Origin: Photobacterium frigidiphilum
Lineage (GTDB): Bacteria > Pseudomonadota > Gammaproteobacteria > Enterobacterales > Vibrionaceae
Length of the DNA: 64,000 nucleotides
Direction of reading: 5' to 3'
Assembly (NCBI RefSeq): GCF_003025615.1
Contig: NZ_PYMJ01000025.1
Location: 1-64,000 of the forward strand
Shown: positions 27,833 to 36,001 of the stretch, one piece after another
Layout of the letters: every line of letters starts with the position of its first letter
Numbering within the stretch: position 1 is the first letter of the stretch
Made by a program: the position numbers and the translations under genes
The notes under the pieces: model-generated
Told to the model about the DNA's origin: nothing
The model's database searches: none
Seen by the model: only the letters and a program-made list of their open reading frames with translations

Positions 27833-28264
27833 TTATAAAAAACCTTGCACTACCAGAGCCAACACAATGTAGCGCATAGCTTTACCGATCATAATAATGA
27901 TAAAGCTCAGCCAATGGTGCATTCGCAACCAGCCCGCAGCTAAACATAAAGGGTCACCAATAACGGGTAACCAACTAAAGAATAAGCTCCAGTAGCCATA
28001 TTTTTTCAACCACTGTAATGCTTTATGACCATGTTTTTCTTTAGAAGTTTTATCCGGTAGTAAACGCCCTAACCAGTAATTCGTCATTCCACCAAGTGTA
28101 TTACCTATCGTCGCCACTAATACCACAAGCCATAGGGCATTATCACCCAGCTTAATCGTTGCTATAAGGTTGGCTTCAGAGCCGCCCGGTAACAACGTGG
28201 CACTTAGAAAACCAGTGGTGAACAATACCCATAATGCTGAATCGCCATTTAATAAATCTAACAT
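27833..28264 (-). CDS. yqaA: YqaA/DedA-like inner membrane protein
   Basis: Small SNARE-associated/DedA-type membrane protein (143 residues; E. coli YqaA 142). It has about four hydrophobic segments, with LLPGGSEANL near residue 24, GNTLGGMTNYWLGR near 54 and the C-terminal WLPVIGDPLCLAAGWLR typical of YqaA. DedA-fold proteins move lipids across the membrane; the role of YqaA itself is not established. It is the first gene of a probable yqaA-M16 peptidase unit and lies close to gshA, as in enterobacteria. Confidence 0.88.
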   Translation of the reverse strand: MLDLLNGDSALWVLFTTGFLSATLLPGGSEANLIATIKLGDNALWLVVLVATIGNTLGGMTNYWLGRLLPDKTSKEKHGHKALQWLKKYGYWSLFFSWLPVIGDPLCLAAGWLRMHHWLSFIIIMIGKAMRYIVLALVVQGFL

Positions 28265-28307
28265 CTTATTTACTTACATCAAGCTAATCGAAAAAAAACA
28301 CTGCATA

Positions 28308-28385
28308 TTAAATGCTTGTCGCTAAAACAATTTTGCCACGAGTACGACCTGTTTCGATCTGCTTATACGCACAAACACCTTCAGG
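28308..28385 (-). pseudogene. C-terminal remnant of a zinc-type alcohol dehydrogenase/quinone oxidoreductase
   Basis: Read on the minus strand, 25 codons before a TAA give PEGVCAYKQIETGRTRGKIV and five further residues. The AYKQIETGRTRGKIVL stretch is the canonical end of medium-chain reductase/quinone oxidoreductase proteins. Upstream in this frame a stop (TAA) comes two codons earlier and no coding sequence continues, so the gene body has been lost. It is a relic, not a gene. Confidence 0.6.
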
Positions 28386-28554
28386 TTAGGCATATTAAGC
28401 GTCAATATGTACTCTTAATGGTTTAATTTAGTTATCGCTCGCTGTTTACAAGTCGTAATATTGCTTCCTTTTTAGTGGGTTAATTTTACCGGCTAACTGA
28501 AAGTTACGTCATTAGCCTTAATAATGAGTTCCCCTTATACCAAGCTACAGACAT

Positions 28555-28587
28555 AAAAAAAACGGATAGCGTCAAACTACCCGTTTC
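28555..28587 (-). terminator. oadGAB operon terminator
   Basis: Minus strand: AAACGG with CCGTTT (28559-28564 with 28581-28586), extended by TAG/CTA with a bulge, ends in a T7-T8 run. It lies about 100 bp after oadB. Confidence 0.75.
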
Positions 28588-28685
28588 AAAATGTGTACTT
28601 ATAGATATCACTAACAGGACGAGCCCTATCAATTAACCCAACGAATTAACGCCTGACGTTAAATAGTCGTTATGGCTGTGTTTCA

Positions 28686-29816
28686 TTAGCCGACAAGGGC
28701 TAATAAAATACCAGCAGCAACCGCTGAACCTAATACCCCTGCAACATTCGGCCCCATTGCATGCATTAGTAGGAAATTTTGTGGGTTAGCTTCTAAGCCG
28801 ACCTTATTCACTACACGTGCAGCCATAGGTACAGCAGAAACGCCCGCAGCACCAATCAATGGGTTGATGTCTTCCTTACTGAAACGATTAAGTAATTTAG
28901 CCATCAACACACCACCACCAGTACCCACACTGAATGCCACTGCGCCTAATAGCAAAATACCCAAGGTTTCAAATTGTAAGAACGTATTCGCTTCAAGCTT
29001 TGAACCCACGCCTAAACCCAACATGATCGTTACGATATTAATCAGTTCATTTTGAACCGTATTAGATAAACGATCGACCACGCCAGATTCACGCATCAAG
29101 TTACCTAAACAGAACATACCGATTAATGGTGTTGCTGATGGTAAAAACAGAATAGTCATCAACAATACAGCCAACGGGAAGAGTACTTTCTCAGCCTTAC
29201 TGACATGACGCAATTGCTGCATCTTAATCTGTCGTTCTTCCGGCGAGGTTAACGCTTTCATGATCGGAGGCTGAATAATCGGCACAAGAGCCATATAGCT
29301 ATAAGCTGCTACGGCAATCGCCCCTAAGAGATCAGGCGCCAAACGACTGGCAAGAAATATTGCCGTTGGCCCATCTGCACCACCAATAATCGCAATGGAT
29401 GATGCATCTGCAAGTGTAAATTCCATTCCAGGAACAAGATTCAGTAAAATTGCACCAAATAAAGTAAAGAAAATACCAAATTGAGCGGCTGCACCTAATA
29501 ACAATGTTTTAGGGTTAGCGATCAATGCCCCGAAATCTGTCATTGCCCCCACGCCCATGAAGATCAATAACGGGAAAACACCCGTTTCAATACCCACATG
29601 GTAGATGTAATACAATAATCCGCCCGGCTCGGTAAATCCCGAGTTAGGAATATTCGCAAGAATAGCGCCAAAGCCCATTGGCAATAACAGTAATGGTTCA
29701 AAGCCTTTACGAATAGCAAGAAACAGTAATCCACTGCCAACCAAAATCATGATGATTTGACCGAACTCAAAATTAGCTATCCCAGTCTCTGCCCAAAGTT
29801 TTAATAAACCGTCCAT
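28686..29816 (-). CDS. oadB: oxaloacetate decarboxylase sodium pump, beta subunit
   Basis: Integral membrane subunit that couples decarboxylation of carboxybiotin to Na+ export. The 376-residue polytopic protein has the family core [21 protein letters not shown] (about 144-164) containing the conserved Asp, and the C-terminal [19 protein letters not shown]. It is last in oadG-oadA-oadB, 9 bp after oadA. The size matches the short (about 376-residue) form of the beta subunit. Confidence 0.95.
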   Translation of the reverse strand: MDGLLKLWAETGIANFEFGQIIMILVGSGLLFLAIRKGFEPLLLLPMGFGAILANIPNSGFTEPGGLLYYIYHVGIETGVFPLLIFMGVGAMTDFGALIANPKTLLLGAAAQFGIFFTLFGAILLNLVPGMEFTLADASSIAIIGGADGPTAIFLASRLAPDLLGAIAVAAYSYMALVPIIQPPIMKALTSPEERQIKMQQLRHVSKAEKVLFPLAVLLMTILFLPSATPLIGMFCLGNLMRESGVVDRLSNTVQNELINIVTIMLGLGVGSKLEANTFLQFETLGILLLGAVAFSVGTGGGVLMAKLLNRFSKEDINPLIGAAGVSAVPMAARVVNKVGLEANPQNFLLMHAMGPNVAGVLGSAVAAGILLALVG

Positions 29817-29825
29817 GGTACCCTC

Positions 29826-31601
29826 TTACGCCAAACTTAATATTGGCGAACCAACCGAAACAGAATCACCCTCTTTAACATGCAATTCTTGAATGACACC
29901 ATTACGTGCTGCACGGATTTCTGTTTCCATCTTCATCGCTTCAAGCACAATCAAGACATCACCTTCAGACACTTGATTACCCGGCTTAACATTGATTCTA
30001 AAGATACTTCCCGCTAAAGGCGCTGAAATATCTTCCGCATTACTCGCTGCAGCGACGGGTGCGGAGGCTGATGTTGCAGATACAACACTTGATAGCTCAC
30101 CACTTGGACCGACTTCTACGTTATAAACCTGCCCGTTAACTTTCACACTGTACGCTTCAATGCCGCCGGTAGAGGCGGCGGGTTTGGCAACTGGTGCAGT
30201 AACAGCAGATTCTGCTTCAGGTGCTGGTTCAAATGCTTCTGGGTTATTACGGTTTTTAAGGAACTTCAAACCAACTTGTGGGAATAACGCATACGTTAAT
30301 ACATCATCCACAGAGTCTTCAGCTAACTTGATATTGTCAGCTTCTGCTTTAGCCAGTAGGTCGTCCGTTAGGATTGAGAGTTCATCAGCAATAAGATCAG
30401 CAGGGCGACATGTGATAGGTTCAGCGCCTTCAAGCACTCGAGCCTGAAGCTCTGCATTCACTGGTGCAGGAGCTTTACCATATTCACCTTTCAGTATGCC
30501 AGCCGTTTCTTTCGCAATGTTCTTGTAGCGCTCACCCGTAAGCACATTCAATACCGCTTGAGTACCAACAATCTGCGATGTCGGTGTTACCAAAGGAATA
30601 AAGCCAAGATCTTTACGAACTCGAGGGATCTCTGCTAATACTTCATCAAAACGATCAGCAGCACCTTGCTCTTTTAACTGGCCTTCCATGTTAGTCAACA
30701 TGCCACCAGGCACTTGCGCAAGAAGAATTCGAGCATCAACCCCTTTCAAGCTACCTTCAAATTTCGCATATTTTTTACGAACTTCACGGAAGTAAGTCGC
30801 AATAGGTTCAATCTGCTGCAGATCTAAGTTGGTATCACGCTCTGTGCCTTCCAGCATCGCAATGACAGTTTCGGTAGGTGTATGGCCATACGTTTGGCTC
30901 ATTGAAGAAATAGCCGTATCAAGAATATCTAAACCAGCTTCTACCGCTTTTACTGCAGTTGCTGCAGACAATCCCGTTGTTGCATGGCAATGAAGGGCAA
31001 GCGGTACATCACATGATGCTTTAATGCGTTTAACTAACTCTTCTGCTTCATAAGGCTTAAGCAGACCAGACATGTCTTTAATACAAATAGAATGACAACC
31101 AAGATCTTCTAAGCGCTTAGCTAAATCAGTCCATGTATCTAAATTGTGCACAGGGCTTGTTGTGTATGAAATAGTACCTTGAGCATGAGCACCAACATCG
31201 ATTGTTGATTTCACTGCTTTTTCAAAGTTACGTACATCATTCATTGCATCAAAAATACGGAATACATCCATACCATTTGCATGGGCACGTTCAACAAACT
31301 TCTCGACCACGTCATCGCCATAGTGACGATACCCCAATAGATTTTGCCCACGTAGCAACATTTGCATTGGTGTTTTAGGCATCGCTTGTTTTAAAGCCCG
31401 TAAGCGTTCCCATGGGTCTTCACCCAAAAATCGAATGCATGAATCAAATGTTGCTCCCCCCCATGTTTCAAGGGACCAATACCCCACGTTGTCTAACTGC
31501 TCTGCGATTGGCAGCATATCTTCAATACGCATGCGGGTGGCAAACAGTGACTGGTGTGCATCACGTAATACAACGTCAGTGATAGCTAAAGGCTTAGACA
31601 T
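29826..31601 (-). CDS. oadA: oxaloacetate decarboxylase, biotin-carrying alpha subunit
   Basis: Transfers the carboxyl group of oxaloacetate to biotin. The 591-residue protein has an N-terminal carboxyltransferase TIM barrel ([18 protein letters not shown] at about 8-25, metal ligands in [10 protein letters not shown]), a PYC-OADA helical domain, a Pro/Ala-rich linker (about 465-520) and a C-terminal biotinyl domain with the biotinylated Lys in EAMKMETE. The ATG at 31601 is preferred to a TTG at 31607 because AAGGAG is then 9 bases upstream. Confidence 0.96.
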   Translation of the reverse strand: MSKPLAITDVVLRDAHQSLFATRMRIEDMLPIAEQLDNVGYWSLETWGGATFDSCIRFLGEDPWERLRALKQAMPKTPMQMLLRGQNLLGYRHYGDDVVEKFVERAHANGMDVFRIFDAMNDVRNFEKAVKSTIDVGAHAQGTISYTTSPVHNLDTWTDLAKRLEDLGCHSICIKDMSGLLKPYEAEELVKRIKASCDVPLALHCHATTGLSAATAVKAVEAGLDILDTAISSMSQTYGHTPTETVIAMLEGTERDTNLDLQQIEPIATYFREVRKKYAKFEGSLKGVDARILLAQVPGGMLTNMEGQLKEQGAADRFDEVLAEIPRVRKDLGFIPLVTPTSQIVGTQAVLNVLTGERYKNIAKETAGILKGEYGKAPAPVNAELQARVLEGAEPITCRPADLIADELSILTDDLLAKAEADNIKLAEDSVDDVLTYALFPQVGLKFLKNRNNPEAFEPAPEAESAVTAPVAKPAASTGGIEAYSVKVNGQVYNVEVGPSGELSSVVSATSASAPVAAASNAEDISAPLAGSIFRINVKPGNQVSEGDVLIVLEAMKMETEIRAARNGVIQELHVKEGDSVSVGSPILSLA

Positions 31602-31644
31602 GATCAAAAACTCCTTGTAAGTGTAATTAGCCTATAAATCATTT

Positions 31645-31893
31645 TTAGGCATTACGTTGACGATACAGATGTACCGCGGCAGATATTGCTGCCACAACGT
31701 CAGGTTGAACCCCTGCGTGATTTGACTCAACATTTGTCATAGGCTTTGGAATTGATACTGCATCTGCAGGTGCCAGTTTTGACAAAAGTTGAACTAAATA
31801 GATTAAGGCGCTCAGAAATCCAAAAACCACAAACATGCCAGTTAACATTATTGTTGCTGCTTCCTGTAGCAAACTTCCTAAATCAGCCATCAT
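31645..31893 (-). CDS. oadG: oxaloacetate decarboxylase, gamma subunit
   Basis: Small membrane subunit (82 residues) that holds the alpha and beta subunits together. One transmembrane helix (about 14-36, IMLTGMFVVFGFLSALIYLV) is followed by a soluble tail. It is the first gene of the oad operon, 43 bp before oadA. Two consecutive ATGs (31893 and 31890) share the AAAGGA site; the second may be the real start. Confidence 0.9.
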   Translation of the reverse strand: MMADLGSLLQEAATIMLTGMFVVFGFLSALIYLVQLLSKLAPADAVSIPKPMTNVESNHAGVQPDVVAAISAAVHLYRQRNA

Positions 31894-32447
31894 AGATTCC
31901 TTTCATTATTTTGTGACTGGTGCGTTAAGGATTATCACGACATGGAAAAATAAGTCAAATTTATTAACAATATCACTTCATATAGTTGAAGATTGTACTC
32001 ACTTTTACCTATCCAATAAGAAAATAGTGATAAAACAGCCTATTTCTCATAAATCGTAGAAAAATAAGTCACTAACAGTGCCCACTATCATTAAATAAAT
32101 CAACAACAAGCTATATAAAACAACATATAAAACGCCACAACTTACGCTTACGTTAACGTAATGATAATGGAATAAATTGGATTTTTTACATTGGAAATAA
32201 TGTTAAATCAAACAATTACAAATAACAGATAAAGAGTGCTATTGCATTCACAAAACTTATTGTTATTTAATATAACAAAATCAATTTGACGACCTTTTAT
32301 TGGCTCGACTCCAACGGATAATTAAATAAAGTACCCAGTAAAATATCATGGTAAAACAAGGCTAAAAGTAACGCTTAAAGATACGTATTAAAAATGCAGT
32401 GTTATAAAGGTAGGTGGTATTGGAGATAGAATATCAAAATTTAGATA
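31894..32447. other. AT-rich intergenic region upstream of oadG
   Basis: About 550 bp, strongly AT-rich, with no plausible ORF on either strand. The only clear structure is a 14-bp perfect palindrome at 32148-32161. It presumably holds the oad promoter, but I could not single out convincing -35/-10 elements. Confidence 0.6.
32148..32161. promoter_or_regulatory. 14-bp perfect palindrome, possible operator
   Basis: TTACGTTAACGTAA is fully self-complementary and preceded by TTACGC. It is about 255 bp upstream of oadG, in otherwise unstructured AT-rich DNA. It has the size and symmetry of a dimeric repressor site; the regulator is not identified. Confidence 0.45.
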
Positions 32448-32475
32448 CAAAAAAGCCCAGCCGAAGCTGAGCTTT
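32448..32475 (-). terminator. tRNA cluster terminator
   Basis: Minus strand: AAAGCTCAGC, loop TTCG, GCTGGGCTTT (one mismatch), then a T run. It lies 6 bp beyond the 3' end of the last tRNA-Arg. Confidence 0.85.
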
Positions 32476-32481
32476 AAATGA

Positions 32482-32558
32482 TGGTGCACGCGGGAGGATT
32501 CGAACCTCCGACCGCCTGGTTCGTAGCCAAGTACTCTATCCAGCTGAGCTACGCGTGC
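32482..32558 (-). tRNA. tRNA-Arg(ACG), copy 1 (most 3')
   Basis: 77-nt cloverleaf with encoded CCA. Acceptor arm GCACGCG, anticodon stem CTTGG/CCAGG, loop CTACGAA giving anticodon ACG, T arm GGAGGTTCGAATCCTCC. ACG is read as ICG after deamination and decodes CGU/CGC/CGA. It is the last tRNA before the terminator. Confidence 0.97.
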
Positions 32559-32615
32559 ACTAATTCTGTTTTAGCACAACGACAATCACGAAATACTGTC
32601 ATTGCTTTTAAATGA

Positions 32616-32692
32616 TGGTGCACGCGGGAGGATTCGAACCTCCGACCGCCTGGTTCGTAGCCAAGTACTCTATCCAGCTGAGCTACGCGTGC
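32616..32692 (-). tRNA. tRNA-Arg(ACG), copy 2
   Basis: Identical in sequence to copy 1, with encoded CCA; the spacer of 57 bp is nearly repeated in the next units. Confidence 0.97.
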
Positions 32693-32746
32693 ACTAATTC
32701 TGTTTTACAACGACAATCACGAAATACTGTCACTGCTTTTAAATGA

Positions 32747-32823
32747 TGGTGCACGCGGGAGGATTCGAACCTCCGACCGCCTGGTTCGTAGCCAAGTACT
32801 CTATCCAGCTGAGCTACGCGTGC
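32747..32823 (-). tRNA. tRNA-Arg(ACG), copy 3
   Basis: Identical to the other Arg copies. The spacer to copy 2 is 3 bp shorter than in the neighbouring units. Confidence 0.97.
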
Positions 32824-32880
32824 ACTAATTCTGTTTTACCACAACGACAATTACGAAATACTGTCATTGCTTTTAAATGA

Positions 32881-32957
32881 TGGTGCACGCGGGAGGATTC
32901 GAACCTCCGACCGCCTGGTTCGTAGCCAAGTACTCTATCCAGCTGAGCTACGCGTGC
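32881..32957 (-). tRNA. tRNA-Arg(ACG), copy 4
   Basis: Identical to the other Arg copies. Marks one edge of the first about 538-bp duplicated cassette. Confidence 0.97.
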
Positions 32958-33014
32958 ACTAATTCTGTTTTACTACAAAGACAATCACGAAACATTGTCA
33001 CTGCGTTTAAATGA

Positions 33015-33091
33015 TGGTGCACGCGGGAGGATTCGAACCTCCGACCGCCTGGTTCGTAGCCAAGTACTCTATCCAGCTGAGCTACGCGTGC
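33015..33091 (-). tRNA. tRNA-Arg(ACG), copy 5
   Basis: Identical to the other Arg copies; 134 bp from both copy 4 and copy 6, start to start. Confidence 0.97.
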
Positions 33092-33148
33092 ACTAATTCT
33101 GTTTTACTACAATGACAATCACGAAATACTGTCATTGCGTTTAAATGA

Positions 33149-33225
33149 TGGTGCACGCGGGAGGATTCGAACCTCCGACCGCCTGGTTCGTAGCCAAGTA
33201 CTCTATCCAGCTGAGCTACGCGTGC
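33149..33225 (-). tRNA. tRNA-Arg(ACG), copy 6
   Basis: Identical to the other Arg copies. It is separated from the adjacent tRNA-Ser by an 89-bp spacer that recurs at copy 9. Confidence 0.97.
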
Positions 33226-33314
33226 ACTGATGTTGCTTTACTTATCTTCCTGCTAAGAAAGATACTTATTAAAACGAGTCGCTACTAAGTAGCACACTAG
33301 CGTTAACGAAAGAA

Positions 33315-33406
33315 TGGCGGTGAAGGAGGGATTCGAACCCTCGATACGGGATAAACCATATACTCCCTTAGCAGGGGAGCGCCTTCAGCCTCTCGGCCAC
33401 CTCACC
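33315..33406 (-). tRNA. tRNA-Ser(GCT), copy 1
   Basis: 92-nt class II tRNA with long variable arm and encoded CCA. Acceptor GGTGAGG, anticodon loop CTGCTAA giving GCT, which decodes AGC/AGU. It is identical to the two other Ser copies in the cluster. Confidence 0.97.
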
Positions 33407-33418
33407 ACACGAATTAGA

Positions 33419-33495
33419 TGGTGCACGCGGGAGGATTCGAACCTCCGACCGCCTGGTTCGTAGCCAAGTACTCTATCCAGCTGAGCTACGCGTGC
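33419..33495 (-). tRNA. tRNA-Arg(ACG), copy 7
   Basis: Identical to the other Arg copies; only 12 bp from tRNA-Ser copy 1. Confidence 0.97.
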
Positions 33496-33552
33496 ACTAA
33501 TTTTGTTTTACTACAAAGACAATCATGAAACATTGTCACTGCGTTTAAATGA

Positions 33553-33629
33553 TGGTGCACGCGGGAGGATTCGAACCTCCGACCGCCTGGTTCGTAGCCA
33601 AGTACTCTATCCAGCTGAGCTACGCGTGC
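33553..33629 (-). tRNA. tRNA-Arg(ACG), copy 8
   Basis: Identical to the other Arg copies; counterpart of copy 5 one cassette away (538 bp). Confidence 0.97.
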
Positions 33630-33686
33630 ACTAATTCTGCTTTACTACAAAGACAATCACGAAACATTGTCATTGCGTTTAAATGA

Positions 33687-33763
33687 TGGTGCACGCGGGA
33701 GGATTCGAACCTCCGACCGCCTGGTTCGTAGCCAAGTACTCTATCCAGCTGAGCTACGCGTGC
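33687..33763 (-). tRNA. tRNA-Arg(ACG), copy 9
   Basis: Identical to the other Arg copies; counterpart of copy 6 (538 bp). Confidence 0.97.
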
Positions 33764-33853
33764 ACTGATGTTGCTTTACTTATCTTCCGGCTAAGAAAGA
33801 TACTTATTAAAACGAGTCGACTACTAAGTAGTACACTAGCGTTAACGAAAGAA

Positions 33854-33945
33854 TGGCGGTGAAGGAGGGATTCGAACCCTCGATACGGGATAAACCATAT
33901 ACTCCCTTAGCAGGGGAGCGCCTTCAGCCTCTCGGCCACCTCACC
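33854..33945 (-). tRNA. tRNA-Ser(GCT), copy 2
   Basis: Identical to Ser copy 1 and 539 bp from it; a one-base insertion in the preceding spacer explains the difference from 538. Confidence 0.97.
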
Positions 33946-33957
33946 ACACGAATTAGA

Positions 33958-34034
33958 TGGTGCACGCGGGAGGATTCGAACCTCCGACCGCCTGGTTCGT
34001 AGCCAAGTACTCTATCCAGCTGAGCTACGCGTGC
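33958..34034 (-). tRNA. tRNA-Arg(ACG), copy 10
   Basis: Identical to the other Arg copies; 12 bp from tRNA-Ser copy 2. Confidence 0.97.
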
Positions 34035-34088
34035 ACTAATTCTGTTTTACTACAACGACAACTGAAGAATGTCATTGCTTATAAATAA

Positions 34089-34165
34089 TGGTGCACGCGG
34101 GAGGATTCGAACCTCCGACCGCCTGGTTCGTAGCCAAGTACTCTATCCAGCTGAGCTACGCGTGC
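34089..34165 (-). tRNA. tRNA-Arg(ACG), copy 11 (most 5')
   Basis: Identical to the other Arg copies. The spacer to tRNA-Ser copy 3 is short (38 bp) and unlike the 89-90 bp spacers at the other Ser genes, so this is probably the ancestral junction. Confidence 0.97.
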
Positions 34166-34203
34166 ACTGATGTTGCTTTTCCACAATGCCATTAAAAAGA
34201 TAA

Positions 34204-34295
34204 TGGCGGTGAAGGAGGGATTCGAACCCTCGATACGGGATAAACCATATACTCCCTTAGCAGGGGAGCGCCTTCAGCCTCTCGGCCACCTCACC
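34204..34295 (-). tRNA. tRNA-Ser(GCT), copy 3 (first in transcript)
   Basis: Identical to the other Ser copies; first gene of the tRNA transcription unit, close behind the promoter. It corresponds to serV of the E. coli csrA-serV-argVYZQ arrangement. Confidence 0.97.
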
Positions 34296-34310
34296 GTGTT
34301 TCGGGGGCTC

Positions 34311-34338
34311 ATATTACTGCCAGCCAAAAATAAGTCAA
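34311..34338 (-). promoter_or_regulatory. tRNA cluster promoter
   Basis: Minus strand: TTGACT (34333-34338), 16 bp, TAATAT (34311-34316), then a GC-rich GAGCCCCC discriminator and the first tRNA-Ser about 15 bp later. The discriminator is typical of stringently controlled stable RNA promoters. Confidence 0.8.
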
Positions 34339-34487
34339 ACACTTTATTGCCAAAAAACAGCAATCGCAGCACGCATGCACATTTAATAGCCAACAAGGCA
34401 ACTAAACCAACGTAACTATCGAAATGTTTGGCATATTTCCGTCAAAGCTAACAAAAATATAATTTGTATCTAGATCAAGCTTGAGAC

Positions 34488-34515
34488 AAAAAAGGCCAGC
34501 ATAATATAGCCGACC
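34488..34515 (-). terminator. csrA terminator
   Basis: Minus strand: GGTCGGC paired with GCTGGCC (two G-U pairs, 34494-34500 with 34509-34515), then T6. Confidence 0.75.
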
Positions 34516-34523
34516 TATTTGAA

Positions 34524-34721
34524 TTAGAAGTTACCAGTACCTTGAGTTCCGTTTTCTTTTTCTGCTTGAATTCGCATGTAGATTTCTTCACGGTGAACAG
34601 ATACTTCTTTAGGTGCGTTAACACCAATGCGAACTTGGTTACCCTTAACACCAAGTACAGTAACTGTTACTTCATCACCAATCATTAGCGTTTCACCAAC
34701 GCGACGAGTCAAAATTAGCAT
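34524..34721 (-). CDS. csrA: carbon storage regulator CsrA
   Basis: Dimeric RNA-binding global regulator that blocks or stabilises mRNAs at GGA sites. It is 65 residues with the invariant N-terminus [18 protein letters not shown] and the RNA-contacting [14 protein letters not shown] precedes the ATG. It lies between lysC and the serV/argV-type tRNA cluster, the conserved order. BarA, encoded at 57881, belongs to the pathway that controls CsrA through small RNAs in related bacteria. Confidence 0.98.
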   Translation of the reverse strand: MLILTRRVGETLMIGDEVTVTVLGVKGNQVRIGVNAPKEVSVHREEIYMRIQAEKENGTQGTGNF

Positions 34722-34806
34722 TCGTGTGCTCCTTGAGTTATCTCAGTTTTATAAGAATTAATAGTTATTATCCAACAAAATTTACGATAGCGTAAATGGT
34801 CTCAGC

Positions 34807-35985
34807 TCAATAAATAGCGAGAAGTGGTGGATTATCCAGCCTTTGCTGGTCTACCACAAACCTTTTGTGGATGATATCAACAGCCAACTTATGATTATCT
34901 TTATCTATCAAAAAAGAAAGACAATCGGTTTGTTGCTGTTTATTGTGCACAATAATGCCAGCTTCTGATAAGAATACACGAATTTCATCCGCATACTCCA
35001 ATATATCATTCCCTATCATAGATAGAGTCGAAACATCACCAATATGGCGCATTTTTTCATCTAACACTAGCCTAAGCCGTGCTAAATCGTCATTTGAAGC
35101 AACAATTTGTGTGGAATCTGCTTTTGCAGTCACACTCCAAACGTCTACCCCAAATAAACTTAATTGTCTTTGCAGTTCTTCTTTCGAGAGCTCAACATCT
35201 AACAATACCTGGTTACCTAAAATGGCAATACCAACAATAGAAGATGTTGACGCTATATCAAAAGTTACAAGTGTGCCCGCCCCTTCATCAAACGACGAAA
35301 GTACCCGTAAAGGAACATTGTGCTGAAGAGCATACTCAACTGACTGTAACTGTAGCACTTTAGCACCTTTACCCGCCATTGTTCTCATATGTTCAAAATG
35401 AACCACATCTAAACGTTTGGCATCAGGCACTAAACGAGGGTCTGTCGAATAGACCCCGTCTACATCTGTAAATATTTGGCATTCAGTTGCATTCAAAGCG
35501 CTCGCAATCGCAACGGCGGTCATATCTGAACCGCCTCGCCCTAAGGTCGTGATATTGTTATCACTATCACGCCCTTGAAAGCCTGCCACAACAACAACGT
35601 TACCTTGTTCAAGTAACGTTGTTAAACGCTTTGTCTCAACGTCTGTGATACTGGCATTATTAAATACATTATCCGTTCGAATAGTCACTTGATCAGCAGT
35701 TAAGGATTGCGCCTTAATGCCTCGCCTATTCAAAGCCATCGCAAGTAAAGCAATAGACACTTGCTCACCCGCTGATAATAAGACATCCAACTCTCTCGCC
35801 GTTGGAATCTCATCAATTTGTTTTGCCAACCCTAACAAGCGATTTGTCTCACCGGCCATGGCTGACAATACAACAACTATCTGATGACCTTGCTGATATG
35901 TTTTCATTACACGATCAGCTACAGCTTCAATTCGGTCAATACTACCTACCGACGTACCACCAAACTTCTGCACTAATAATGTCAC
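34807..35985 (-). CDS. lysC: monofunctional aspartate kinase
   Basis: Phosphorylates aspartate at the head of the Lys/Met/Thr branch. The 392-residue product has the kinase domain (VQKFGGTSVGS at 5-15, FTDVDGVYSTDPR) and a C-terminal tandem ACT region (about 260-390). The shorter ACT segment resembles the alpha/beta-type enzymes of vibrios and pseudomonads rather than E. coli LysC (449), so the symbol is by role. It follows alaS by 16 bp and probably shares its transcript. No lysine riboswitch is possible in so short a gap. Confidence 0.9.
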   Translation of the reverse strand: MTLLVQKFGGTSVGSIDRIEAVADRVMKTYQQGHQIVVVLSAMAGETNRLLGLAKQIDEIPTARELDVLLSAGEQVSIALLAMALNRRGIKAQSLTADQVTIRTDNVFNNASITDVETKRLTTLLEQGNVVVVAGFQGRDSDNNITTLGRGGSDMTAVAIASALNATECQIFTDVDGVYSTDPRLVPDAKRLDVVHFEHMRTMAGKGAKVLQLQSVEYALQHNVPLRVLSSFDEGAGTLVTFDIASTSSIVGIAILGNQVLLDVELSKEELQRQLSLFGVDVWSVTAKADSTQIVASNDDLARLRLVLDEKMRHIGDVSTLSMIGNDILEYADEIRVFLSEAGIIVHNKQQQTDCLSFLIDKDNHKLAVDIIHKRFVVDQQRLDNPPLLAIY

Positions 35986-36001
35986 TTCACCTCTCCAATA
36001 T

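Larger units (their letters stand above)
32881..34295 (-). repeat. nested tandem duplication of an Arg-Arg-Arg-Ser tRNA cassette
   Basis: Two nearly identical cassettes of about 538 bp (32881-33418 and 33419-33957), each Arg-Arg-Arg-Ser in plus order, are followed by a shorter Arg-Arg-Ser unit (33958-34295). Spacers between equivalent genes differ by only a few substitutions and one indel. Inside each, Arg plus spacer repeats at about 134 bp, a period continuing to 32482. The edges fall in identical tRNA-Arg genes, so unequal recombination between them is the likely cause. Confidence 0.9.

Noticed and set aside
28536-28550. TTATACCAAGCTACAG as another end of the inverted-repeat element
   Set aside because: Only the first eight bases agree with the element end at 15666; too short to claim.
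31894-32447. AT-rich stretch as a replication origin or small RNA gene
   Set aside because: No cluster of DnaA boxes, no 13-mer repeats, and no promoter-plus-terminator pair that would define a small RNA.
32482-34295. Regular repeat array that could suggest a CRISPR locus
   Set aside because: The repeats are complete tRNA genes with cloverleaf structure, anticodons and encoded CCA; the spacers are nearly identical to each other, unlike CRISPR spacers.
35986-36001. Lysine riboswitch before lysC
   Set aside because: Only 16 bp separate alaS and lysC, far too short for an L box.
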